Assembly: GCA_948829205.1 (NCBI GenBank)
Contig: CAQLOA010000011.1
Span: 1 to 18,511, forward strand
Reading direction: 5' to 3'
DNA length: 18,511 nucleotides
Source of the DNA: an uncultured Eggerthellaceae bacterium
Lineage (GTDB): Bacteria > Actinomycetota > Coriobacteriia > Coriobacteriales > Eggerthellaceae
In this document: piece by piece, positions 6,000 through 13,169 of the stretch
Layout of the letters: the number at the start of each line of letters is the position of its first letter
Position numbering within the stretch: position 1 is the stretch's first letter
The notes under the pieces: model-generated
The model's input: only the letters and a program-made list of their open reading frames with translations
Told to the model about the DNA's origin: nothing
Databases searched by the model: none
Translations under genes and position numbers: made by a program

Positions 6000-8245
6000 C
6001 GCAAACGCACGCGCTCGTAGACTTGCCCGGTCTTGGACATCGAAGTGGTGCTGGTGAACACCTTGGCTAGCGCGTTCCCGAACGCGACGTCCATCTCTTC
6101 GCGTGTGGTTCCCGAGCTTTGCGCGTACCAGTTGGCGTAGTCCTCGACCGTCATCCACTTGCCGCCGGGAAGGCTGACGAACGACTCGCCCGGGTTCGAC
6201 ACCACCTTCGACATGGTGGACTGCTGCATTCCTTCCACCGCGTCCAGATACGACAACTCCAAGTTGAGGTAGCTTCCGTCGTACTCTCCGCTGCCCGGCT
6301 GCTCCATGGTGGACACCTGCTCGGCCACGATGAACCGCTGCCCCTTCGTAAGGAGTATCGGCCTGTCCAGCTCGATGGTGTGGAACCCGGCGTATTCGAA
6401 GGTGGCGCTTTGATGCGACACCGAGTCGGCGGCCCCGAATATGTCCTCGGCCGACATCCCCTCGGTGTTCAGGCGGTTGGGCAGGGTGTAGAAGACGACG
6501 TCGACCTTGTCGTTCGCCTGGAACGTCTGGGCGCTGACGGCCTCCACGAGCTCGAGGTCCTTCGCCTCGTAGAGGTTGGCCACCCAAACGTCCCCGTTGT
6601 ACACGGCCGGCTTCGAATACTCCGCCGATCCCAGGTAGTCGTACTGGTACATGTTCTCGAAGTCCTCGTCGACGGGCGTCACCTCGAAGGCGACGGGACT
6701 GCTTATGGAATGGTCGTAGTAGGAAAGCCAGAAGAACCCGCTGGCCTCCGACCCGGGGGCGCCCGGCGATGCAGGCGCGCCGGTGTCGGACGACGCCGGA
6801 ATCCCCCAGTGCGTCGCGTCGCCGGTGTTGCCTTCGGAGGCGTAAAGCGCGTCGCTTCCCCAGTTGTTCTTGCAAAGCCATGCACCGTTTCCGGGAGGAC
6901 GGCCGCTGGCCGTTCCGGCGAAGTTGTCCGCGCTGTAGTCGTCGTTCCACCCAACGATGGTCACGGCATGGTTGCAGGCGATGGAATCAGCGCCGTCGTA
7001 CTGGCTCCAAGTGCTGTAGGCGAAGTGCTCGCTGGGCTGGGCGTCCAGGAAGTTGCCCGTGGCGACCTCCACGGGAAGCGCCGCATCGGCCTCGAGGGCT
7101 ATGGCGACGCCGCCTATTTCCACCAAGGTGTCTTTAATGGCCTGGGTAGCGGCAGCATCGTAGCCCATGTAGGTCGAAAGCCCAGTGGAGTAGTCGATCT
7201 GGAGCTCGGCAGGAGACGGCAGCTTCCTTATGCCGCTGACCACCCAGCCCAGCTCGGTGCTGGTGCGCACGGCCTCGTCCACCGACCAGTCCTTGGTGCG
7301 CGCGTCGTCCCATGCGCCGTCGCGCGACCCGGTGTCGTACCAGACGGGCGACCCGCTGTATCCGTTGTATCTGTAGGGAACCTCCGATTCGGCAACCAGT
7401 CCCTGCCGGGCGACCAGCTGCGATTCGATCATCTCGAAGTTGCCCTCGGCGAGTTGCGTGGCGTAGTTGCCAGGGTCCAGAAGGTAGAAGCCTTCGCCGG
7501 CCTGCGAGCCGCCGCTTTGCTCGGACTGAAGCTCGTGGGCAAGCCATGCGATGGCGCGCTCCGACACGTCGACCGTCCCGTCGAGGCCAAGCAGCTTCGG
7601 CTGCGACATGTCCACCTCGGCCGCCCGCGCGGCCAGTTCTTCGGCAGCCAAGGCGCTAGCCACAGCCGCATCCGCAGCAGCGGCACCGGCGGCCGCCTCG
7701 CCGGAATTGCTGCCCGCTGCAGCCGTCGCAGCCGCCACATCGCCCGAATCCACCTCCGAGGCAGACTCGTCCAGAGGCATCGGCACGCCCGCCTTGGAAT
7801 CGGAGGATGCCGCATCCGACGCCGAGGACATGGGCTCGCCGCCATGCCTCATCTTCGAGAAGTCCTTGCCGCCCGAAGAGGGATTCGCCGAGCCGACGCC
7901 GGACGAAACTTCGGAACCGAGGCCGAAATCCTCTTTCTGAGCCTCGTCCAAAGTCGCCTTTTCCGCAGCCTGCGCGTCGAGGGCCGCCTGTTCTTCCAGA
8001 TCGGCCGTCTCCTTGAGGATTGAGCTTTCCACAGCGGCGGCCACGGCGAAGGACCAGCAGTCGCCCCATGGGCTTTGCAGCTTCACCGGGGTCACATAGC
8101 CGACGTTCGTCAGGTAGTAGGACAGCGGAAGGGCCGCATCGGCGGCGAACGCCAAGCCTCGCACCCCCGGGACGAACACCGCAGCAGGAACCGCAAGGCA
8201 CATGGCGAGCATCGCGCCCATAAGGGCGTTGGCACAACGGCGCAC
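5996..8245 (-). CDS. Secreted papain-like (C1) cysteine peptidase with lectin-like domain
   Basis: This 749-residue exported protein has a signal peptide at about 1-34 (hydrophobic core MLAMCLAVPAAVFV, likely cut after AFA). The C1 catalytic residues are Gln57 and Cys63 (SPWGDCWSFA), His426 (CNHAVTIVGWND) and Asn460 (CKNNWGS). Between the Cys helix and the rest of the fold lies an unusual insert of about 130 residues (80-210), rich in Ala, Ser, Gly and Glu. After the catalytic domain, residues about 515-665 match the lectin-like beta domain typical of these bacterial C1 enzymes (ANLYEAKDLELVEAV). No LPXTG motif or C-terminal membrane helix is seen, so it is probably released. The start is GTG at 8245 with a weak ribosome site; an ATG eight codons later is possible. 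It lies 50 bases downstream of the universal stress gene on the same strand. Its role is probably degradation of host or dietary protein outside the cell (inference). Confidence 0.9.
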   Translation of the reverse strand: MRRCANALMGAMLAMCLAVPAAVFVPGVRGLAFAADAALPLSYYLTNVGYVTPVKLQSPWGDCWSFAVAAAVESSILKETADLEEQAALDAQAAEKATLDEAQKEDFGLGSEVSSGVGSANPSSGGKDFSKMRHGGEPMSSASDAASSDSKAGVPMPLDESASEVDSGDVAAATAAAGSNSGEAAAGAAAADAAVASALAAEELAARAAEVDMSQPKLLGLDGTVDVSERAIAWLAHELQSEQSGGSQAGEGFYLLDPGNYATQLAEGNFEMIESQLVARQGLVAESEVPYRYNGYSGSPVWYDTGSRDGAWDDARTKDWSVDEAVRTSTELGWVVSGIRKLPSPAELQIDYSTGLSTYMGYDAAATQAIKDTLVEIGGVAIALEADAALPVEVATGNFLDAQPSEHFAYSTWSQYDGADSIACNHAVTIVGWNDDYSADNFAGTASGRPPGNGAWLCKNNWGSDALYASEGNTGDATHWGIPASSDTGAPASPGAPGSEASGFFWLSYYDHSISSPVAFEVTPVDEDFENMYQYDYLGSAEYSKPAVYNGDVWVANLYEAKDLELVEAVSAQTFQANDKVDVVFYTLPNRLNTEGMSAEDIFGAADSVSHQSATFEYAGFHTIELDRPILLTKGQRFIVAEQVSTMEQPGSGEYDGSYLNLELSYLDAVEGMQQSTMSKVVSNPGESFVSLPGGKWMTVEDYANWYAQSSGTTREEMDVAFGNALAKVFTSTTSMSKTGQVYERVRLR

Positions 8246-8295
8246 AAGGCGCAGTCGCCCATGACCGTTCGGGTGTTTCAGGCGGGACGTTATCG

Positions 8296-8766
8296 CTACT
8301 TGACCACAAGCACGGGCTTGTTGGCCTTCTGCAGCACCGAGAAGGCCACAGACCCCAGCATGCCGCGAACCAGGCCCATTCCGCGATGGCCCATGACTAT
8401 GCAGTCGAAGTCGAGGTCGGACGCATAGGCCACTATGGTGTCATGCGGCGAGCCGTTTGCCACCGTCACCTCGATGTTGGCCGCGTCTCCGACTATCCCC
8501 GAAATATCCTCGCGGATGCGGGCAGCCTCCTCGCTTTCGGCCTCCTCGCCGATCTCGGAGATGGCGTTCATGTCCAGCGAGTCGCCAAGCACGCCCGACA
8601 TGCGGGACGCAATCTTGAAGGTTTCGGCATTGTAGTCGTGCCATTCGACGACCTTGAGGACGGTTATCGTGGCGCCTTCGATGCCGTCGACCATGTCGAT
8701 TGCGTTCTTCAGCGCGTTCTTGGAGGGCTCGGAATCGTCGAACGGGACAAGTATCTTCTTGTACAT
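8296..8766 (-). CDS. Universal stress protein (UspA family)
   Basis: This 156-residue single-domain Usp protein starts MYKKILVPFDDSEPSKNAL, the standard first strand and helix. It ends with the nucleotide-binding glycine motif GHRGMGLVRGMLGSV (126-140) and NKPVLVVK. The spacing between the second Gly and the Gly-Ser pair is 8 residues rather than the 9 of the textbook ATP-binding consensus. An acidic insert (EEAESEEAA, 74-82) sits in the middle. The frame stays open to 8808, but GGAGG seven bases before the ATG at 8766 and the family N-terminus fix the start there. Such proteins bind ATP or AMP and help survival under stress or stasis. It is divergent from the FHA gene across a short AT-rich spacer. 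Confidence 0.94.
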   Translation of the reverse strand: MYKKILVPFDDSEPSKNALKNAIDMVDGIEGATITVLKVVEWHDYNAETFKIASRMSGVLGDSLDMNAISEIGEEAESEEAARIREDISGIVGDAANIEVTVANGSPHDTIVAYASDLDFDCIVMGHRGMGLVRGMLGSVAFSVLQKANKPVLVVK

Positions 8767-8823
8767 GAGGCAACCTCCAGCGACTCGTATGTTTGCGGCG
8801 CCCGGCATAAGGCCGAGGCCCGA

Positions 8824-8856
8824 TTTTCACATTTTCCCACTATATCCTAAAATAGA
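8824..8856. promoter_or_regulatory. AT-rich divergent promoter region (usp / FHA gene)
   Basis: This short AT-rich stretch in the 142-base divergent gap contains TAAAAT (8848-8853) on the plus strand and TATAGT on the minus strand (complement of 8840-8845). These are plausible -10 elements for the FHA gene and the usp gene. The -35 elements are poor on both strands. Confidence 0.4.
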
Positions 8857-8908
8857 TTGCCAAGCTGAAACCGCAACCGAGTTGATGACTCTCAGTTTAG
8901 GACGCAGA

Positions 8909-10222
8909 ATGGGACTGCTTTCCAAGTTCGAAAACAAGATGGAGGACGGAATCGAAGGCGCCGCCGGCGCAATCGGACGTTCGAGCCTTTCCCCTGTGCA
9001 GATCACCAAGAAGGCCGAGAAGCAGATGCGGCGCGAGAAGATCGTGGGCGCAGGCAAGCAGTACGCGCCGACGCTTTACACGGTGCTGGTCAGCCCCGAA
9101 GACGACTCGAAGCTCTTCAAGTACTACCCCACGCTGGCCGGCGAGACCGAGACCTACCTTCTGGCCAAGGCCCGCGAAATGGGCTATGTCATGGACGGCC
9201 AGCCCCTCGTGCGATTCCTTTCCGACCCGCAGCTGAAGAAGGGCAAGTTCGAAGTGGTAGCCGAAATGGTGGCCGCATCCATAGTCGACCAGCTGCGCGA
9301 CGACGAGATGAGGCGCTACGGGCTTCCCGCCAACGCCGGGCGCAGGCGCGCGGCTGCCCCCGTCCAGTGGGAGCGCAACCTTCAGCCAAGCATGCAGCCG
9401 CTTCCCAACCTTGCCGAAGATCCTGCCGACTATGCTAACGCCTCCGGCGGAATGGCTGTCGAGATGGGCGCCGTTCCCGGACAGCATTACGAGGGCATGC
9501 AGCCTGGCATGGACGCATACGCCGGCGCGCAGGCGCAACAACCCATACATAGGCACCCCATGTCCGCCAGCGACATGGGCGTTCCCAGCGTTTTGGGGTC
9601 GCAGGTGTCGGAGGTTCCGCAGGACTCGCGGATGCCTCGTGGCGTGAGCGACGACCCCGCCCAGCCCAGGCGCGCACGACGCGGCGCAGTCAGGCCCGAG
9701 CAGCTGATGGAGGACCTGCAGATGGCCCAAAGGGTCGGTGCTTCGGTCGCTGCCGACGCAGCCCTCGCAGCAGACGGACAGCAGGGATCGCCGGTTGTCG
9801 TCGTGCCCGCGCTTTCCTCCGATCTGCCCGCTGGCCAAGGAATCGATGCAGGCCGCGGATCAGGCGTCGACGCGCTGTTCGGCGACGGCGGCCAGGCCGA
9901 TCCTGCAGCGATGGGCAACCGCAGGGCCACCGCGCATCGCGTGTACCTCTACGACGAGGCCCGCGACCGCGCCTACGCACTCACCGGCGACAGGCAGAAC
10001 ATCGGACGCGAGTCGGCCAACGACATAGTGGTGCCCGACATCAACATCTCCCGCGTGCACGCCGAGATACACATGCAGCCGAACGGCCAGTGGGTCATAT
10101 CCGACCTCGGCTCCACCAACGGGCTGTACGTCAACGGGCAGAAGGTTCAAAGCGTGCAGCTCAACGACGCCGACATGATCACCTTGGGCACGTCTACGCT
10201 GGAGTTCCAGCTTCTAGGCTAG
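8909..10222 (+). CDS. fhaA: FHA domain protein with DUF3662 N-terminus (FhaA-like)
   Basis: This 437-residue cytoplasmic protein begins with a DUF3662-type domain (about 1-135; LFKYYPTLAGETETYLLAKA). That domain is the N-terminal part of actinobacterial FhaA. A long disordered linker (about 140-340; Ala, Pro, Gln, Met-rich) follows, then a C-terminal FHA domain (344-437). The phosphothreonine-binding residues are visible: GR (366-367), SRVH (381-384) and STN (402-404). FhaA proteins are read-outs and substrates of Ser/Thr kinases of the PknB type and act in cell-wall synthesis and division in mycobacteria. The ATG at 8909 has AGGA at a spacing of 6; the upstream open frame to 8654 lies antisense to the usp gene and is rejected. 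The usual fhaB/ftsW/pbp/pknB cluster is not adjacent here. The next gene is the MurT-GatD fusion, also an envelope gene. Confidence 0.92.
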   Translation: MGLLSKFENKMEDGIEGAAGAIGRSSLSPVQITKKAEKQMRREKIVGAGKQYAPTLYTVLVSPEDDSKLFKYYPTLAGETETYLLAKAREMGYVMDGQPLVRFLSDPQLKKGKFEVVAEMVAASIVDQLRDDEMRRYGLPANAGRRRAAAPVQWERNLQPSMQPLPNLAEDPADYANASGGMAVEMGAVPGQHYEGMQPGMDAYAGAQAQQPIHRHPMSASDMGVPSVLGSQVSEVPQDSRMPRGVSDDPAQPRRARRGAVRPEQLMEDLQMAQRVGASVAADAALAADGQQGSPVVVVPALSSDLPAGQGIDAGRGSGVDALFGDGGQADPAAMGNRRATAHRVYLYDEARDRAYALTGDRQNIGRESANDIVVPDINISRVHAEIHMQPNGQWVISDLGSTNGLYVNGQKVQSVQLNDADMITLGTSTLEFQLLG

Positions 10223-10240
10223 GCGAATACGTAGCGAGAC

Positions 10241-10246
10241 GGAGGG
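10241..10246 (+). promoter_or_regulatory. Ribosome binding site upstream of a non-standard murT-gatD start
   Basis: GGAGGG lies 19 bases after the fhaA stop and 7 bases before ATC at 10254. It is the only strong ribosome site near the gene's expected start. It is 106 bases from the first conventional start codon (GTG at 10353), which has no comparable site. Confidence 0.6.
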
Positions 10247-10253
10247 CTGCCTC

Positions 10254-12620
10254 ATCGGATTCCGCAGCAGCATAGCCAAGGGCGCAAGCGGCGCCCTGAC
10301 CTGGGGGCTTCGCACCTTCGCCAGACGTCCTGCAGGGAATTTCCCCGGCAAGGTGGCCGTGTTCATAGACCCGCACATAATCGCCGAGCTTCGTTGGAAG
10401 CTGCGCAAGGGCTCCGTCGTGGTGGTGGGCACGAACGGGAAGACCACCGTGAACAACCTGCTTGCCGACGCCATGGAGGCGTCGGGGCAAAGCGTGCTGT
10501 GCAACCGCACCGGCGCCAACCTTGACAGCGGCATAGCATCGGCCATGCTGCAAGGAAGACCCGCCGACTGGGGGGTTCTGGAATGTGACGAGCTGTGGCT
10601 TGCGAAGGTGCTGCCCGACCTGCGTTCAACCTACGTGCTGCTTCTGAACCTGTTTCGCGACCAGCTGGACCGTTGCGGCGAGATCGACCGCATCCAGGAC
10701 TCCATCGTGTCGGCGCTGCAGTCGTCGCCGGAAACGACGCTTGTGTACAACGCGGACGACCCGCTGTGCGCCTTCATCGCCAGCCGCGTGAAGGCCGAGC
10801 GCGATGCGCAAATCGCTGCCGGCGAGGACGTTTGCCCGTTCCACAGCGTGACGTTCGGCGTCGTAGAGTCCATGAACCTGCAGCAGAACGTGGTGGCAGA
10901 CGCCACGATGTGCCAGGCGTGCTCGCACATGTTCGAGTACGACTACCGGCAGTACGGCCAGCTTGGGGCGTACCGCTGCCCCAGCTGCGAGTTCTCGCGG
11001 CCAGGACTCGACTTCTCCGCCAACAACATCAGGTTCGCCGAAGGCGTCTCGTTCGACGTCATGGCGCGTGACAGGGGACGCTCGCTGTCACGCCCTGTCG
11101 CGCTGCATTCCAAGCTTGCAGGATCCTACATGGCGTACAACCTGTTGGCCGTATACACCGCTGCAACGCTTGCGGGATGCTCCCCCGAAAGCGTGCAGAA
11201 GGCCATAAGCGCCTTCGACCCGAAGAACGGCCGGCTTCAGGAATACTGCATCGATGGGCGTCGCACGCTTCTCAATCTGGCGAAGAACCCCACCGGATTC
11301 AACCAGAACCTGCGCATAGTCGCCGAAGGGGAAGGCCCGCGCGGCGTCGCGTTCTTCATCAACGACCAGATAGTTGACGGCCGCGACATCTCATGGATCT
11401 GGGACATCGATTTCGAGGAGCTGGTGTCACAGCCGGGCCTCGTCGTGTTCGCGGGCGGGTCCAGGCGCAACGACCTGCAGGTGCGCCTGAAATACGCAGG
11501 CGTGAAGGCGCAGCTGGTGGACGGGATCGAAGACGTCTACGACGCGCTGGCGAAGCTGAGCGAGAAGGGGCAACTGCCTGCAGACGCGCCCGTGTCGGCC
11601 ATTGCGAACTACTCCGCGCTGCCTCCCGTGAAGGCCAAACTCGACCAGATGGCGGAGGCCGAAATCGGCATGACCGCCAGCCAAGCGGGCGCAGCAAATT
11701 GCACCCCTACACATACCGGCATGGTTGCCTTGCATGAAGACATAGAGGCGCAGCTCGCCTCCGCCCGCACAAGCGCAACGATCATGCCAGGGGACGGAGA
11801 TGACGGCATCTCCGAATGTGTCGAAAGCGAACGCCCCCTGTCACATGCCGACGACGATTCCGCGGCAACCCCCATCGTCATCGCGCACGTGCTTCCCGAC
11901 CTGCTGAACCTTTATGGCGACGGCGGGAACGTCCGCATCCTGGAACAAAGGCTGCGCTGGCGCGGCATACCCGTCGAGATGCGCAAGCTGCACTATGGCG
12001 ACCCCATAGGATTCGACGACGTCGACCTGGTCTTCTTGGGCGGAGGCCCCGACCGCGAACAGAAGCTTGCAAGCGAGGAACTCGAGGCCGTGAGCGACGA
12101 ATTCGCCGAATACATCAAGCAGGGCGGTCCGCTTCTAGGGATATGCGGCGGCTACCAGATTCTGGGGAAGACGTGGCTGCTGGGCGACGAAGAGGTGCCG
12201 GGCCTGGGCATAGTCGACGCCGAAACGAAGCGCCCAGGCACGTCGGGCGACCGGCTGGTGGACAACATCGCGCTGAAGTCCCCCATCGCCAACGCCCCCG
12301 TCGTCGGATACGAGAACCACGCAAGCCGCACCTATCTTGGCGACGGCGCGTCGCCCTTCGGAACCGTCGTCAGCCGCACCGGAAGCGGCAACAACGACAC
12401 CGAAGGAACGAAGGCCGACGGCATCCTGGACGGCAACATACTGGGAACGTACCTGCACGGCACGCTTCTGGCAAAGAACCCCGAAATTGCCGACTGGCTT
12501 CTGGGAAAGGCGCTGGAAAGACATGCGAAGCGCACGGGCGAGAAGGCAGGCGCGCTGACGCCACTAGACGATTCGGAAGAACTCGCGGCAAACGCCTTCA
12601 TGGCGAAGAAGCTGGTCTAG
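10254..12620 (+). CDS. murT-gatD: MurT-GatD fusion: lipid II isoglutaminyl synthase
   Basis: This single polypeptide joins both subunits of the enzyme that amidates the D-Glu of lipid II to D-isoglutamine. With residue 1 at 10254 (788 aa), the MurT half has the Mur ligase P-loop GTNGKTT (59-65). It also has a zinc ribbon with Cys220, 223, 242 and 245, and the DUF1727 motif NDQIVDGRDISWIWD ending in Asp384, the proposed third catalytic residue. An acidic, low-complexity linker (about 470-538) leads to the GatD glutamine amidotransferase half with nucleophile Cys631 (GICGGYQ) and His735 (TYLHGT). In staphylococci and streptococci these are two genes. The first ordinary start is GTG at 10353, but that removes a conserved N-terminal stretch ending in NFPGKVAVFIDP. 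ATC at 10254, with GGAGGG upstream, gives the family's normal length. It is cytoplasmic and co-oriented with fhaA and rlmH. Confidence 0.9.
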   Translation: MGFRSSIAKGASGALTWGLRTFARRPAGNFPGKVAVFIDPHIIAELRWKLRKGSVVVVGTNGKTTVNNLLADAMEASGQSVLCNRTGANLDSGIASAMLQGRPADWGVLECDELWLAKVLPDLRSTYVLLLNLFRDQLDRCGEIDRIQDSIVSALQSSPETTLVYNADDPLCAFIASRVKAERDAQIAAGEDVCPFHSVTFGVVESMNLQQNVVADATMCQACSHMFEYDYRQYGQLGAYRCPSCEFSRPGLDFSANNIRFAEGVSFDVMARDRGRSLSRPVALHSKLAGSYMAYNLLAVYTAATLAGCSPESVQKAISAFDPKNGRLQEYCIDGRRTLLNLAKNPTGFNQNLRIVAEGEGPRGVAFFINDQIVDGRDISWIWDIDFEELVSQPGLVVFAGGSRRNDLQVRLKYAGVKAQLVDGIEDVYDALAKLSEKGQLPADAPVSAIANYSALPPVKAKLDQMAEAEIGMTASQAGAANCTPTHTGMVALHEDIEAQLASARTSATIMPGDGDDGISECVESERPLSHADDDSAATPIVIAHVLPDLLNLYGDGGNVRILEQRLRWRGIPVEMRKLHYGDPIGFDDVDLVFLGGGPDREQKLASEELEAVSDEFAEYIKQGGPLLGICGGYQILGKTWLLGDEEVPGLGIVDAETKRPGTSGDRLVDNIALKSPIANAPVVGYENHASRTYLGDGASPFGTVVSRTGSGNNDTEGTKADGILDGNILGTYLHGTLLAKNPEIADWLLGKALERHAKRTGEKAGALTPLDDSEELAANAFMAKKLV

Positions 12621-13094
12621 GTGCTTCACGTCACGGTCATAGCCGTCGGCAAGCTGAAGGAAAGGTTCTGGGCGCAGGCGTGCGACGAGTACCTGAAACG
12701 CCTAAAGCCCTACGCATCCGTCGAAGTGCGCGAGCTTCCCGATATCGACCCGGCGAAGGCCGGCGGCGAACGCAAGGCCGTTCAGCAGGAAAGCCAGGCC
12801 ATCCTTTCCGCCATCCCCGAAGGCGCACTGGTATGCCTGCTGGACATCGACGGCAAGCTGGCCACAAGCGAAGATCTGGCCGGCCTTCTGGACGAGTGCT
12901 CGCTGAGCGGAAGAAGCCGCATATGTTTCGCAATCGGCGGCTCGTGCGGCGTCAGCGAGGAGGTGCGAAAAGCGGCCGACCGGCGAATCTCGCTCGGGCG
13001 TATCACCCTTCCCCACAACCTGGCACGCGTCGTCCTGCTGGAACAGGTCTACCGCGCGTTCAAGATCTCGCGCAACGAGCCCTATCACAAATAG
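12621..13094 (+). CDS. rlmH: 23S rRNA (pseudouridine1915-N3)-methyltransferase RlmH
   Basis: This 157-residue SPOUT-class methyltransferase uses SAM to methylate pseudouridine 1915 in helix 69 of 23S rRNA on assembled 70S ribosomes. The SAM-knot motifs are present: LLDIDGK (73-79), FAIGGSCGVS (103-112), and the highly conserved C-terminal block from LPHNLARVVLLEQVYRAFKI to RNEPYHK. Length is standard (about 155-160). The start is GTG at 12621, directly abutting the TAG of the MurT-GatD gene. Translation is therefore probably coupled, and the ribosome site (GAAGAAG) lies inside the upstream gene. It is convergent with the DUF262 genes. Confidence 0.96.
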   Translation: MLHVTVIAVGKLKERFWAQACDEYLKRLKPYASVEVRELPDIDPAKAGGERKAVQQESQAILSAIPEGALVCLLDIDGKLATSEDLAGLLDECSLSGRSRICFAIGGSCGVSEEVRKAADRRISLGRITLPHNLARVVLLEQVYRAFKISRNEPYHK

Positions 13095-13113
13095 AAGCAG
13101 CGGGCTAAGCCGC

Positions 13114-13150
13114 GTGTCAGGGGACGTTTGCTTTTGGCACGCCCCCCCCC
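13114..13150. repeat. Degenerate hairpin followed by a run of nine C
   Basis: The 75-base gap after rlmH holds GTGTCAGGGGACG (13114-13126) and a partly complementary TGGCAC (13135-13140). A homopolymer of nine C residues (13142-13150) follows. The imperfect arms and the GGGGACG core recall the complement of CGTCCCC in the 5091-5153 palindrome, so this may be a decayed copy of a related repeat. It may also serve as the weak stop between convergent genes. No T-run is present. Confidence 0.35.
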
Positions 13151-13169
13151 TGCGGATTCCGACCGCATG

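Noticed and set aside
5151..6950. 599-codon minus-strand frame covering xth and the peptidase 3' end
   Set aside because: It is antisense to exodeoxyribonuclease III and out of frame with the peptidase. The composition is Arg- and Gly-rich, typical of shadow frames.
6119..8023. Long open frame (634 codons) on the plus strand
   Set aside because: It lies antisense to the C1 peptidase, whose catalytic motifs and signal peptide are clear. The translation is Arg/Val/His-rich with no recognisable domain. It is a GC-bias shadow.
8654..8908. N-terminal extension of the FHA protein from 8654
   Set aside because: It is antisense to the usp gene. The AGGA-preceded ATG at 8909 starts the DUF3662 domain.
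9486..9838. Possible tandem peptide repeat in the FHA linker (Met/Gln/Pro/Ala-rich)
   Set aside because: No regular period could be found; it is an ordinary disordered linker.
11816..13108. 430-codon plus-strand frame overlapping murT-gatD and rlmH
   Set aside because: It is a shifted-frame shadow, extremely Arg-rich, overlapping two genes with complete family motifs.
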